DNA from: Epiperipatus broadwayi
Lineage: Eukaryota; Onychophora; Udeonychophora; Euonychophora; Peripatidae
Length of the DNA stretch: 64,000 nt
Assembly (NCBI GenBank): GCA_028023455.1
Contig: JAQFVV010006221.1
Span: 8,787,011 to 8,851,010 of the forward strand
Direction of reading: 5' to 3'
In this document: positions 13,082 through 25,135 of the stretch, piece by piece
Layout: each line of letters opens with the position of its first letter
Numbering within the stretch: the stretch's first letter is position 1
Translations under genes and position numbers: made by a program
The notes under the pieces: generated by a model
The model's input: the letters and a program-made list of their open reading frames with translations, nothing else
Databases searched by the model: none
What the model was told of the DNA's origin: nothing

Positions 13082-13533
13082 CAGGGTGGGCAAATAGTGG
13101 CCTGAGGGCCACATGCGGCCCACCAAGACAATCAGAAAAATCCGCCTTGAACTGAGATTTCCTTCCTGAGTGCGACTGAAGATTCATCTGTATTTTCCAC
13201 TAGGATGGCCATGTCAATACACATGCACAGTGTAGATATGATGTGCAGTGATTTTCCAGTTGATCTGGTTAATTTCAATTTTGTCTTTGCATTAGCAAAT
13301 ATATACATTTCCAACTTTAGTGAAACCATGAAATCAGTGATGAATGTCATGTGTTAATGAAGAATGGACAAACAAATATTTCTTTGGTAATACAGAGAAT
13401 AAAGCAGTGTCTTTATTGTGTCATGAAAAAAGGGGTACGGCCCTCTGCTAACCTTCATTTTCACAGAGTGGCCCCCAATGTAGTGCTTCATCAATCTCTG
13501 TGGCCCCCAAGCCAAAACAATTGCCCACCCCTG
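13082..13533. mobile_element. Non-autonomous hAT element with perfect 8-bp target duplication
   Basis: Termini CAGGGTGGGCAAA and TTGCCCACCCCTG are inverted, as in hAT elements, and the flanks repeat tcttaaac at 13074-13081 and 13534-13541. Inside, the plus strand around 13360-13430 encodes EEWTNKYFF and ENKAV-LLCHEK, resembling the N-terminal zinc-finger lead-in of ZBED/GTF2IRD2-type hAT transposases. A minus-strand frame (13350-13132) has a KTKLKLT-like stretch that may be a C-terminal remnant. At 452 bp it cannot encode a transposase and would need one supplied in trans. Confidence 0.85.
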
Positions 13534-13668
13534 TCTTAAACTATCTAATTTACTAACTTGTATTATAATATATAGGGTATATGAGCACAGACTTTCACAA
13601 AACCCACTACTCTCCACACTATCTCATAACACTGATACACTTGAACACATATATGTTGAAAAGATAAA

Positions 13669-13725
13669 TAATCACCAATATATGTATTTCATGCTAAACC
13701 AGCAATCATCAGTTGGTCCAGATTA
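13669..13725 (-). ncRNA. Hammerhead-ribozyme-like motif HHR-A2
   Basis: On the minus strand: TAATC (13725-13721), a bulge, ACCAA, core CTGATGA (13712-13706), stem II TGCT/AGCA, GAAA (13690-13687), an 8-nt stem III segment TACATATA ending in the triplet ATA, then TTGGT and GATTA. TTGGT pairs with ACCAA and GATTA with TAATC, leaving a 3-nt bulge on one strand. This is the stem I layout of natural type I hammerheads. The weak point is a T-T mismatch at 10.1/11.1. Predicted cleavage lies between 13679 and 13678. Confidence 0.8.
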
Positions 13726-13785
13726 CCATCTCTACACATATACGCTGTAAGTGCTCAGATATATATTAAGATAGCCAAACCTCAT

Positions 13786-14076
13786 CAGGGGTCCCCAACC
13801 CTATGCCCATGGGCACCATGGTGCCCGCAGACCATTTTACGTGTGCCCACCACTATCCAAACACGATAAAAAATTATTTATCTGATACAAGTTTAATTTT
13901 TAAAATTTCTTACAAATTATTGTATTATATTGTACTCAAATAAATATTTTTTTGTACATTATGTGTATTATTAACAATATCCAACTATAAATTTACATTG
14001 AAAAAATAAATGGTGCCCGCCATCTGGCCGGTATTATAGAATGTGCTCTTAAGTGCAAAAAGGTTGGTGACCCCTG
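13786..14076. mobile_element. hAT-type MITE nested in family A
   Basis: Termini CAGGGGTCCCCAACC and GGTTGGTGACCCCTG are inverted repeats of hAT type. The interior is AT-rich and non-coding. It interrupts a family A copy at a place where other copies read through (ccttatactttaatgg). No clean 8-bp target duplication remains. The nesting shows that this family A copy is older than the MITE insertion. Confidence 0.8.
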
Positions 14077-14324
14077 ATTTAACGGACAGGCTTCAATCTA
14101 CTCCACCCTCCAACTCTTCAACTGTCCATCCAATTGAAAATCTGATGATGGAATGCTCAAAGGCTATCCTGAGGCCGAGATTCTTGTCACACCCATGTTG
14201 ACCTAAGGTCAATCTGACCCCTCATGTACAGGACGTAATCCATTTAATACATATACAAGGGATGGGCAGACATCTCTATTATGTAATAACTGAAACACAC
14301 AGGCTTATTATATACCTGTGTCTA

Positions 14325-15060
14325 TATATGTAATATATAGAGTATATGAGCACAGACTTTCACATGACCCACCACTCTCCACACTATCTCATAACACTGA
14401 TACACTTGAACTTGTGTTGTGTAAATTAAATAAGTTAAAAGCTAAGAGCCACTGCAATGTAAAGGCTTCTTTGGCATTCATCTGCAAAGAATCAGTGAAA
14501 GAAAAGACAATAGTCACCAAAATAATCAAATAATGAGAGAGAAGATGAATAATATTTCTCTATAGTGCAATTTCCACTACACCACTCTCATGGAAGGTAG
14601 GGACTGGTTTCTATCCATTTTTAACATCTTGTTGAGGAGTGTAATAATAAAGATATGGCCAACAACATGTGGAAAAGACATATGATCCTCAAGATACACA
14701 TTTCATGCTGAACAAGCAATCATCACTTGACTCAGACCACACTCTTTTAACATCTAATATTGTGCAGTGTATATATAGATGGGTAGTTACTACAGTTTAA
14801 TTGATGTGTCAAACTGACAACCCTCACAACTTTGACACAAACCACTCAATGGAAGCATGTGAAACAATTTTTATTAGTCATTTAATAAATAATTTTCTAT
14901 ACTTGGGGATAATATGTCATTTCCACCTACCTTTGATCATATGCTTATTATTACACCCCTCCACAAGGTATGAAAAATAGATAGAAAGGAAAGTTCCTAC
15001 CTTGCATGAGAGTGGTGTAGTGAAAATTACACTACTGAAATATTATTCATTAAGTGAATA
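14325..15060. repeat. Composite family A copy A3 with K foldback arms
   Basis: 14325-14412 repeats the family A tRNA-like part (gtatatgagcacagacttt, tatctcataacactg). 14655-14770 holds the ribozyme part. An inverted pair of about 125 bp (about 14525-14650 and 14935-15060, sharing tacaccactctcatg and ggtagg) encloses the ribozyme in its loop. It looks like a variant family A foldback or a nested pair; I cannot decide which. Confidence 0.65.
14683..14739 (-). ncRNA. Hammerhead-ribozyme-like motif HHR-A3 (core mutated)
   Basis: The minus-strand core reads GTGATGA (14726-14720), so C3 is replaced by G. Stem II and GAAA are kept, and the triplet is ATC. Distal stem I pairs TGGTC with GATCA (one wobble). 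It is probably inactive but clearly homologous to the other copies. Confidence 0.65.
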
Positions 15061-15064
15061 ATCT

Positions 15065-15550
15065 CTAGTCTAATGAATGACTAATAAAAAATATTAATAT
15101 ACTTCCATCAAGTGAGAGAGAAGACTTTTTTGGAGTTTTTTTGCTTTACTCTTTAATAAGAGTTAAATATCTATTTATTAACAAATAATTAAATAGATAA
15201 CTAGCTAGTTATGAGCCATCTATAAGCATCATGAAAACACTTCCAAAATTAACTAGCATAGGTGCTAGCCCCAGATCATGGAATAGAGAATGATAACTAC
15301 TAATTTAATTCCACCTTATTCATTACTGAAATGCCATTCAAGGTAGTATAATGATATAAATTTAATAATATAAGTACATGTTAAAATATATTAATACCAA
15401 TAAGTTTTGAATACGTAATTAAAAACAAACTAAAGGTAAGGCAGACTATGATTTTCTTTATAAAATAGTAACAAATTACTTTATTATGATTATAAAATTG
15501 AATGAGATACTTTATTATGATTTTACCTATCTTATAAAGATTTGAAATAC
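15065..15550. other. AT-rich spacer
   Basis: No supported feature. ctagctagtta and gtgctagcc motifs appear but do not form a recognised repeat. Confidence 0.45.
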
Positions 15551-15689
15551 CAGGCACTCTTAAACCTGGAGCCTAATTGTAAGTATAGGGGATTTGAACT
15601 CAGACTTTTAAGCCACTTCCCTAGCTACACTATCTCATACTATCTCATACTACTGATACACATGACCACACACATGCAGAAAAGATAAA

Positions 15690-15744
15690 TAATCACCAAT
15701 ATACATATTTTGTGCTAAACCAGCACTCATCAGTTGGTTCAGAT
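15690..15744 (-). ncRNA. Hammerhead-like motif HHR-A4 left arm
   Basis: The minus strand has CTGATGA, stem II GTGCTGG/TTAGCAC, AAAA in place of GAAA, TATGTATA and then TTGGTGATTA. Distal stem I is only partly paired (ATC with GAT). The G12-to-A change predicts an inactive ribozyme. Confidence 0.65.
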
Positions 15745-15756
15745 GTATGGGAGATG

Positions 15757-15814
15757 GTAATGTGGACCAACTGATGAGTTCTGGTTTAGCACAAAATACG
15801 AATATTGGTGATTA
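15757..15814 (+). ncRNA. Hammerhead-like motif HHR-A4 right arm
   Basis: Plus strand: TAAT, bulge, ACCAA, CTGATGA (15771-15777), stem II, AAAA in place of GAAA, TACGAATA, TTGGT, GATTA. It is the inverted partner of the left-arm motif and carries the same G12-to-A change, so the change predates the foldback or was copied with it. Confidence 0.65.
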
Positions 15815-15921
15815 TTTATCTTTTCTGCATGTGTGTGGTCATGTATATCAGTAGTATGAGATAGTGTGAATAATGAAGTGGCTTAAAAGTCTGAGTTCAA
15901 ATCCCCTATATCTATCTTATA

Positions 15922-17480
15922 AAGCTATCATTTTTAAGCCTTAAGCTGCAATTCCAGACACATTCCATTCAAAATAATTATTAGTTTAAGTAGATCAGTT
16001 ATTTCCATTTTGCTCTAATCAATAGCATATCTTTTTACAAAATTTTTTAATCAGTTTCTTGAATACATTTTAAAACAGAATATGAAAGCACCCAATTCAC
16101 ATAGATGGATCAATCCACATTCTTATGTGAAAGTTAAATAAACACAACTTAGATTCTGGCAATATCTAATAAATAATAAAAAAGAGCACATGCGATAAAG
16201 TATATTATTTCATAAAATACAGTATGTACTCCAATTATTGGAGAAAGTTTTCTTTGCTTTGAAAGAAAGAGCAGACTCCTTATTATAAGACTAGTATATA
16301 TTATACATTTTAGTTAGTGTCACTATTTCCATTTTGGCATCCATGACAAATACATTACACATATGAAAAAAATATCTTTTTACTAAACATTTTTTATCAG
16401 ACATTTTCAAAGGCAAAAAAATAAAACAACTTTGTTTTAAAAATGCAAAATGTTCAAAAATATCATTAACCTTTTTACAAATCAATTCATAATATTATAT
16501 GCGGTGTTGCAAATACTATCATGAAACTTTTATGAATTCAAGCACATGAAGCAGTTGTATTTGCAACTATTTCTGTTTTATTCAGTGAACAGTTGAAATT
16601 ATTTAGTTCTAGCTACTATTTCCAGATGGCAGCTACAATAAGATTAGAGGAAGGTTCGAATGTGCAAATATCCTAGAAGCAGATTATAGTGGCTGTTTTC
16701 CAATACCATGGTAATAAACATCATATAAGTTTTTTATTTCATTTTTTTTAAAGTTGCAAATTTTTTTTTTACAATAATTTCTTTTACCTTTTATACTATT
16801 AACTCTTTAATTGTTCACATTTTTTGAAAACCCCCTTAGCAATAGGTTGATCAAATTTATCTTTATTCTTTATTATATAACTATTTCTTAGAAATATATA
16901 TTTACAAATGAAAATTATTGTTAAAAATATTATTTCAATTTTGCAAATGTTAAAAAAAGATTTTAACTAAAATATGTAGTAAGATTTATAAAGAATGATT
17001 ACTTTTTTTCTTATTGGATGATTACTTCATTGCTTGGTAAAATATTAAACCAAAAATAAATTAAAAAATCAGAATTGTTTTAACTTAGTTTTAAAGCCCA
17101 AATGAATTATTGTTCAGACTACTTAAAGATAATGAAATTCTATTTAAAATAGTATTTATAATTTATAAAAAGTTATACAAATATATCAGATATGTTCCAT
17201 GTGAAAGGATTCTTTTTCAATAATGTATAAGTTGGCTGTGTTATTGATTTCTCTTGCCTTGTCTTCTAAAATTAAATATTTTCAAATAAAATCTGAATCT
17301 AATCACATTATTCTTCTAAAAAATATTATACCAATATTTTATATTAAAAAATAATAATAATCATAAATATGTAAACAAACTATAAACAATATACATTTTC
17401 ATTTTTTAAATCTAATAAAAGAATGAATATACTCAAAGCTCTTGCAGTCATTGTTTGTGGAGAAATTTAGAAACTACGAT
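15922..17480. other. AT-rich DNA, no gene recognised
   Basis: No protein-like frame or repeat shared with the window. A moderately GC-richer patch at 16610-16710 was examined on both strands without recognition. Confidence 0.5.
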
Positions 17481-17482
17481 CA

Positions 17483-17575
17483 ACAACATAGGGTGGTACT
17501 ACTGTACAGAGAGTTTTGCCTGTTTAATAAGTTATGTGCTAGCATAAGAGATGGTGATCATGTGATATTTAATAG
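17483..17575 (+). repeat. Family B fragment, 3' part (B3)
   Basis: Contains agggtggtactactgta, gagagttttgcc and ends in gatggtgatcatgtgat, the conserved 3' end of family B. It has no ribozyme segment and is consistent with a 5'-truncated insertion. Confidence 0.7.
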
Positions 17576-17579
17576 TACT

Positions 17580-20500
17580 AATGATTGGCTCATTTGACTT
17601 TTTCTATAAACTACTGATATTGTGATAACTTATTTTTAATTAATAAGTCAATATTATATGAGTTCCAGTTTTTACCATCAAATAAATACAATACTGGCAA
17701 AATAGCAGTAAAAATATTCACAAATGAATGATGTAAAGTTCCCCAGCAATGCCAGGTACTCTGGGGTTACCCCATTGAGATCAATTAAAAGATTAAACTG
17801 AAGGTCATATATATAATATTAAGTCTCAAGATAGTATAATAAATCATCTGTACGAGTTAAAAGTTTTTGTTAGCACATATTGAAGGAAAAAATAAATCAA
17901 GGTTAACCTATTGCATTGTCATATGCTGTAATTTAATGTGAGCCACATTTTACTTTATCGATCTACTCAATAAAATTGTGCCATTTTTTTTTTTCATTAT
18001 TCAAAAATCCTTTAGACAAGTCTGAAACAAACTAACTCAGATTTAACACAAGTCTTTTTTTTTTTTTTAAAAAATCACATCTTACAAGAAAAAAAGGAAT
18101 AAATATTGAAAATAAAATTGTAAAAACATTCAAAATATATTATCTAATTGGCATAAATAGAAATATAAAAACTAATAAAGTTGGCAAATTTATAACATAA
18201 TACATATAAAACAATGTTACATGTATAAAAACTATAATTTAATTTTTTGTAGTTCCATTTAATTTTGATTCTGCTATTTAACTATATATAGATATATGTA
18301 ATAATTTTAAATTTCGGAAAATTTTCAATAACATTAAAAGTCAAAAAAATAATACAGTGCAATATAATTCTTACTACTTTTGGAGTTGGTGATCTTTAGG
18401 GGCAAATCTAAATCTGAAATCTAAACAAAATTGTTGAGTGTGTCCTTATATTTGTACTTTCTCATATAGGTATCAAATAAATAATAATCAATCTTAAACT
18501 AATAATAATATGGGCACAATACTATTAACCCAATTTACTGTTAAGATCCAGACAAATTAAGGAATCTTCAAATTTTCATGACAACTAGACATTATTATAT
18601 ATTATAAATATATAATTAACATATTCATTCAGTATACTGAATGTTTACTATAGTTTAATATTATAAATAATAATTATTAACAAATACAGTACAGTAAATA
18701 AATTTATATTAATGATAATAAAATTACAGGAAAAATGCCTATAAATTAATAAGCCTGATTAATATGAGTACCATGTTTATATTTTGTGTTTAAAAAGCAT
18801 ATCTCAACTACTCCATAATTTAGTTCATGGTTTTTCATTTTTCCTAGTAAACAGCAAATAAAAATATTGATCACTTTTTAAAAATATACCTTTTTGAAAA
18901 AAAAAAGGGAACTAATTTCTAAGCAAACTGGTACAAAATTTGGGGGGGAAATTATCATTAATATTATTATTATTACAATACAAAAATAAATATACAGAAA
19001 GCAGTATAAAATATATATTAAAATTTAAGATATTATAGTTTTAATAATTACATTAATTGCTTAGTAAATAGAGATAAGCTATATATTGTTAGATTATATT
19101 ATTAATCTAAAAAACAAATATTTATTTGGGAAAGCTAAAAAATAAGCATACTTGATTAAAAACATTGCATTTACAATATTAAAAATACATTGTCATTGAC
19201 TTACAATAATGTTGAAATAATTCCACAGTAATATATATATATTAATAAACTATTTTAAATTTATAATAATATTAAATAGTGCTAACACACTTATAACGTA
19301 AAGCTGTATAAATTAATAGCAATTAAAATGGCTTAGCGCTTTATCAACATTTGAATTTAATATCATTAACATTGTGCACAACTTCATAAAATCGATACCA
19401 AATAAAATAAGTTTATAAAATAAAATAAAATAAGTTTAGAACTAAACTGAAGATGGAGTCATCATTATTGATTATTTATTTACTCAATAAGTTTCGACAA
19501 GATAAATTGACAAACTATATTATAGTTATGCTGTATGTGCAATCATATTCTTAAAAACGTTGTTTCATTTATAATAATGACAAAATATGTGATGTCCAGT
19601 TAAAGGTTTTTTTTAAGTTGACAGTACATAAAAAATGTGTTTTTAAATTAAAAAACACATTTTTAAATTTTTAAATTTTTTAGACGTAATAATAATTAAT
19701 CTTAGTTTCTATGTAATTATTAATAGTTAGTAAGTAAAAATCCCAAACTAATCTGAGATGATCAGATGAATATCAATGCAAAATATGGAGTGGCGATGTT
19801 ATACTCCTATGGGTGTTGATTTCGTGGTTACCTTTGTAAAACTTTCTCAAAATCCATGACTTTTATTGCTACTTGGTCTGAAGACAATTTATTTCCCTGA
19901 ATTATGAAAGTGTTATCATTGATTTATTATATTTTATCTATCATAAATATCTTTTTTTTTAAGCTTCAATCTATTCCAAGTTCCAAATTATACTTTAAAT
20001 ATATATATTTTTTTGCTTCACAATTTCTTTGGATTTTTCTTTCAAGCTGGTTATAAAAAATTAACTTTGATAATTAGTATATTCCATTTACATTTGATTT
20101 ATCAATAATTAAAAATATCTTCTATTGTAAATTTTAAAAATTGTTTTTTTTTTTAAATTCAATCTCTTAAAATTTTGAAGAGAAACTTTATCATATAGTA
20201 GATTATCATAAAACTTTTTAATCAATAACTTTTCTTTCCATCTTTAAATTTTTTTTTTTTTTTTTATAACAACTCTTCTATTTTCTTTTCACAATCTCTC
20301 CAAATATTGATTCATTTTTTTTAAAAAGAAAATCTTTCTAAAATTAAAAAAAAAAAAGAGAGAGAAAAGTAAAATCTCTAGCCGAAAGTTTGGCTACTTG
20401 GTTAACCCCTACAGACTCCATTACAACTTCATTATATAAATAAATTGGTTTTTGTTTTTTAATATTTATTTTACATCAATATTTTTAACAGATCCTGAGT

Positions 20501-21120
20501 TTCAAAAGGTAACATTTTTTAAAAAATACCATCTTTACGTAAGTAGTGTAAAATACCCCATTCTCATTTATGATTATTATCATCTTTTTTTTTTTTTTTT
20601 AAAAAGTTTGAATTAATTTCATACTGTAAAAATTACAACTAAAAATAATGAAATTGAATAAACAAAACAAAAACGAAAACAATTATTCTTCAAGTTACAA
20701 CACATATTTTAAATTCCTTGAAAAAATTAATTAAAGAAAATAAAATCTAATATTAAAAAAGTAAAGATCATTATCAATTTCTCTATAAAATGTTTTGTTA
20801 GAAAGTAATAATTATAGGTTCAGAGTAAGCTATGATATTTATTCAAATAAATTGTGATAAACATAATAAAGATTCTATTAATCTTTCCAAAGATTAATAA
20901 AATATGTACGCGTTTGTCGCATGCATGCACAAATGAATGTATCTATAGTTTATTTTAGTACAATATTGTTTTTAAACCGTATCAATTCAAATTTGCTTTA
21001 AAATAAAAGAACGATTTAAACGCTTCAGAGTTCACGTGATATTAGAATATGTGACAGACTGAGCTTCACTCCAGGAATCTTTACCTCTGGAGTCTTTCAC
21101 TCTACATCTGAAGCAAAAAC
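17580..21120. other. Very AT-rich DNA, no gene recognised
   Basis: Contains many poly-T and poly-A runs and TA repeats. I find no coding frame with family resemblance and no recognisable RNA gene. Confidence 0.55.
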
Positions 21121-21124
21121 TTTG

Positions 21125-22450
21125 TAAAAATAAACATTATTATCATTATTTTATCAATAATAAGTAATGACCAAAATGATAGAAATACAAGGTAATAGTA
21201 ATTAAAGCATTAAGAGCAAGAGAAAACTAATATAGACAAAAAAGAATAACAACAATAATAAATATTAACATCAATAAGAACATCAACAGCAACAAAAAAT
21301 ATATATAATAATAACATCAACATTACAATAGGTATTAAAAGCAGTAATAATAATACTAAAGATAAGAGCAAAAAAAGTATAATAGCACAAATGCAAGAAT
21401 AGTGAGTGTCAAGATAAGCAATAAAAGAAACCATATCAATTTCAGGAATAATCAGCAACAAAAATGAAACAATAATCAAGAAGAGCAACAGCATCAATTC
21501 TACAACAAATATAATTCCCATTTTCTTTAAAAAAATCTTTTTTATTGCTTACTGAATCAAACAAAACAAAATTATGAAAATTAAAGATCAACTCAATGTT
21601 TATTATGATATTTATTAAGGGTCTAAAAAAATAAGAAACATTTAAAAAAATAATCTTTAAAATATATAAGAGTAACTGCAACTGTTTTAGAAGCAAGAAT
21701 AGCGATATACACAGTAGAATAATGAATATAAACTACAAAAATAGCAGTGCTTAACAATAGTTAATATACTCAATATGAGTAATAGCAGAAAGTATAATAA
21801 TAATAAACATATATAATGAGACAATAGTAGCTGTATTAGAAGAAATAGCAGAACAAGAACAAAAATATAACAATCTTGACATAAGCAATATAAAGTAATA
21901 GCATCAGTGCTAGAAAAATAATAGTAACAAGTACAATATAAGTGATAAGTACAACAACAGCAGTATTAATATAATAGCAATAGATACAAGAATACTTAAC
22001 ATTTATGCTATAAGAACAGAAACAACATTATGAGCAACAACAGAAAAAGAAAAAAAAAACAATGTAAATGTTAATATTGGTCGTGTTTACTTTATTCTCT
22101 TATTTTTCCTTTATTGATATTTATAAATTAGAAATTTATAAATATCAATAAAGGAAAAATAAGAGAGTAAAGTTTATAAATATCAATAAAGGAAAAATAA
22201 GAGAATAAAGTAAACATGACCAATATTAAAGTTATTATCAATAAGATGAAACAAAAGGAATATTAGAAAAAGCAATTAGAAGCAATAGGATCAACAATAG
22301 CAGCAATAATGGGTCAGGTATAATACATCATAACAATAATAGATCTTATACCAATAATAGAAAAGCCAATGTAACACACAGTTATGCTAGCAACAAACAT
22401 GGCATTGTCATTAATAATAATAGCGATGATGAAAAGAATATTTTTTGAAG
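21125..22450. repeat. Cryptic trinucleotide-rich tract (AAT/CAA/AGC type)
   Basis: The plus strand is strongly purine/A-rich and built from interspersed aat, caa, agc and ata steps (for example aacaacaataataaatatt near 21250). The minus strand therefore yields chance hydrophobic frames rich in Leu, Ile, Val and Phe. It looks like decayed simple-sequence DNA; the hydrophobic frames are compositional artefacts. Confidence 0.55.
22071..22229. repeat. Foldback G with duplicated right arm
   Basis: The left arm (ttaatattggtcgtgttta to tgatatttataaat) is the inverse of the sequence ending at 22229. About 40 bp of the right arm (atatcaataaaggaaaaata and so on) is tandemly duplicated. There is almost no spacer at the centre (tagaa). 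Non-coding. Confidence 0.8.
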
Positions 22451-22454
22451 ACAA

Positions 22455-23170
22455 AATCATTTAAATATTTTTAATAAAAAAGTTTAAGGATATTTGATTG
22501 TTTAAAAAATAATTTTAAATAGAAAAACCATTATATTTGTGATTAATGCTTAAACATACACACACAAAAATTATAAGTAGAAATTTTCCAATTTATAGAA
22601 AGCGTCAGCAAATTTGAAGAAAATATATAGATTATAGACTTTTCCTTGTTTAATACAAAGTACTATTTAAAAAGTTCTTATTCTTTGAAAGAAATTTTTT
22701 TTATAATGACTGATGTCCACTAATCAAGTACTTTCATCTTATATAAGAATGAATGTTTGAATATTTGATATCTTTAAAAAAAAAGGGGGGGGGGCTTTAA
22801 ATTTAATAAAAGACTGATGCTAAAGTTGCAGAATGAAAGATTTAATAATAAAAGATTAATTAAATCATGAAAGATTTACATCTTTTTTTATCAGATTTTA
22901 TAAAAACGACCTCAGATGTCAATATCACAGCGTCCATATAAAAACATTATAGATAATTTTTTGATTAAATATAATGAATAAAATGCAAATAAATTATTCC
23001 GATTCTTTTGATGTAAAAAGCTTGACATTGTAAAGTAAATAATAGCATAACATCAGTGGATGAATGTATTAAGGATTATATCTAAAAAGAAAACTACAGT
23101 AATCAAAAAAGTATGTGATAAAAGAAGACAACAATCATCTATTGATAAGATTGCATGATTCCAACATTAT
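22455..23170. other. AT-rich spacer
   Basis: Nothing recognised. A poly-G run lies near 22786-22795. Confidence 0.45.
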
Positions 23171-23174
23171 AATA

Positions 23175-23475
23175 ATAAATTAGAACTCAAACTTTCACAT
23201 GATCCTCAACTGTCCATGCCATCTCATAGTCCTGATCCACCTGATCGTGCACATGTTGAAAAGATAAATAATCACCAATATATGTATTTCATGCTAAACC
23301 AGCAATCATCAGTTGGCCCAGATTACTACCTCCACACATATATACTGGTTTAGCATGAAATACGAATATTGGTGATTATTTAGCCTTTCAACATGTGTGT
23401 GGTCAGGTGGGTCAGCAATATGAGATGGCATGGAGAGTTGAAGGTCGTGTGAAAGTTTGAGTACAAATCCCTTGG
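23175..23475. repeat. Family A foldback A5
   Basis: Palindrome whose left arm carries a complete minus-strand ribozyme motif. The right arm starts inside stem II (ctggtttagcatgaaata) and runs through an A-box-like TGGTCAGGTGGGTCAG (23400-23415) to a B-box-like GAGTACAAATCCC (23459-23471). The missing 5' half of the right-arm ribozyme suggests that it is the truncated partner. Confidence 0.85.
23269..23325 (-). ncRNA. Hammerhead-ribozyme-like motif HHR-A5
   Basis: Minus strand: TAATC, bulge, GCCAA, CTGATGA, TGCT/AGCA stem II, GAAA, TACATATA, TTGGT, GATTA. Against HHR-A2 the only stem I difference changes an A-T pair to a G-T wobble, so pairing is preserved. All core bases are intact apart from the T-T mismatch at 10.1/11.1. 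Confidence 0.8.
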
Positions 23476-23479
23476 TCAA

Positions 23480-24155
23480 AAAGCCCGAGAAAATGGGGAG
23501 TTATTCTGAAGAAATGCTACTATAAGCTTACTAAGAGACTGACGTCAATATGTGGACTTCTTTCACTAATAATAATTAAAAAACAAAAGCAGTTCAAATA
23601 TATATATATTTCTTATATAATACAACTTAATATAATTTTAATATAAGATTATTAGGTTCAATGTCTATAGTGCTTTCATCAATTAGATTGCAAATTTATT
23701 GCTAAATATTTAAAATAATTTAAAAGTTATAATGTAAAAGATGTGATGTCATATATATTTAATTAAATGAGATCAGTCACAACTAAACAATACCAATTAT
23801 CAATGACAATCAACAATCTCAATATGTTATCTAAACAATCTCCTTTTTACAATAAAGGGGGATACCTACTTTTATCTATGGACTAATATGTTTATGTAGA
23901 CACTTAAAGAATGCAACTTGATCAAAGAGAGTGAGATTATTAATCCAAAGAAGTTTAAATAAACTTCAATAAAGAGGCAAACATAACTTGTTCTGAAAGC
24001 AAACTAACAAATAGATAATTATAACTTTCAAACTGCACAATAAAATAAAATAGTGTAAACTTGTATAATGCTTTGTAAAACTGTTTTCAAAGTGATTTAT
24101 CAAACTATGTGTGTGATATAAAAAATCAGGTTTTAGTAGTCTATTTCAAGGGAAA
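23480..24155. other. AT-rich spacer
   Basis: No gene or repeat recognised. Confidence 0.45.
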
Positions 24156-24166
24156 GACATTTTGAC

Positions 24167-24280
24167 GTCAAGCGTTGTTAGCCGAGAGGTCAGTGCAGCC
24201 GCCTTGCAAGCAAGCAGTTGGTTGCAGACAGTTGTTGTGGATTCGCTTCCGACCGATGCTATGACATATGGAAAAAAAAA
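24167..24280 (+). mobile_element. tRNA-derived SINE (family S), copy 3, with 10-bp target duplication
   Basis: Head gcgttgttagccgagaggtc (A-box region), anticodon-like ccgccttgcaagcaagcag, B-box-like GGATTCGCTTCCGACC, then GATGCTATGACATATGG and an A tail. The target sequence acattttgac is repeated exactly at 24157-24166 and 24281-24290. This shows insertion by target-primed reverse transcription and defines both ends. Confidence 0.9.
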
Positions 24281-24291
24281 ACATTTTGACA

Positions 24292-25130
24292 GCTTTATGC
24301 TAAAGAACAGTAAGGAATTCGCAGGGTTTCCAATTACTACATAATGAAGATTTGAGAAATTTGCCAACATTGTTTTAATTTCTAATAATAGCTTGATACC
24401 CATTTACCAACCAATAGGGGATAGTTAGCTATATTAGCTACTTAAATAAAACATTTTAAGCCTCTTAACAAACATTTTCAAGTTTATTCAAGCAGAATTC
24501 AAATCCAGATTTTTGGCATGAAATGCAGAAGTTCTGATACTACATTAAGAATCCTGTTTCATATTATATGTACTCATACACACACATTTAGCATGCATAC
24601 ATAATTGATAGTGATTTGATATGAACAGTATTATTCAAATATAAATATTTACTATCAAATATGAAGATGTTTCTATCAATATTTTTTTCATTATTCACAA
24701 CACAGTTTTAAGGAAAAACTCATATTAATGCAATAAAATCCTGATAAAAATTTAAGCAAACATTGAAATAAAGATTGTTTTAAGTCTATAAAAAATACAA
24801 TTGATACTATTGAAATAATGCTTCAAATTTATTGAAATACAGCTTTAAAACAGACAATTTTAAATCATAAAAACATAATGATATGTTTTGTATCATCAAA
24901 TAATCTGTCATATAAAAAAAATAATCCTTCACTATACCCATTATTTATCAGTTTTGGTATTTGCCTATTAAGTTTATTGCCAAATAAGCTTTCAGACAAC
25001 GTCACAATACTTTGACACTATTTCAGAAATCTGAATTTGGTTCATTTTTTTAATTCTCTAATTATAACGAATAACTAGAGGTAAAAATTAAAATAAATTA
25101 TTATTGAAACCAATTGTCATCTGGAAAGAA
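24292..25130. other. AT-rich spacer
   Basis: No gene or repeat recognised. Confidence 0.45.
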
Positions 25131-25135
25131 AATTC

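Larger units (their letters stand above)
13560..14260 (-). repeat. Family A copy A2, split by a hAT MITE
   Basis: Longest visible family A unit, on the minus strand. 14260-14077 is the 5' part (ggccgagattcttg, caattgaaaatctgatgatg), then comes the inserted MITE at 13786-14076, then gatagccaa, the ribozyme motif, an A-box region and the tRNA-like 3' part, ending near the gtatatgagcacagac block. The same order is seen at 52165-51840 and 48120-47820. It is non-coding. Confidence 0.8.
15555..15920. repeat. Family A foldback A4
   Basis: Nearly symmetric palindrome. Arms of about 160-170 bp contain the full ribozyme plus tRNA-like part in opposite orientations, meeting around 15745-15755. On the plus strand the right arm has an A-box-like TGGTCATGTATATCAG (near 15837) and a B-box-like GAGTTCAAATCCCC (near 15893). 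A transcript across the whole element would form a long hairpin. Confidence 0.85.

Noticed and set aside
14145-14152. CTGATGA in the 5' part of family A copy A2
   Set aside because: No GAAA or stem II follows, and the homologous sequence at 52120 reads CTGGTGA.
21210-21696. Hydrophobic minus-strand frames that look like membrane proteins
   Set aside because: They come from an A-rich cryptic trinucleotide tract on the other strand; the composition is biased and there is no family match.
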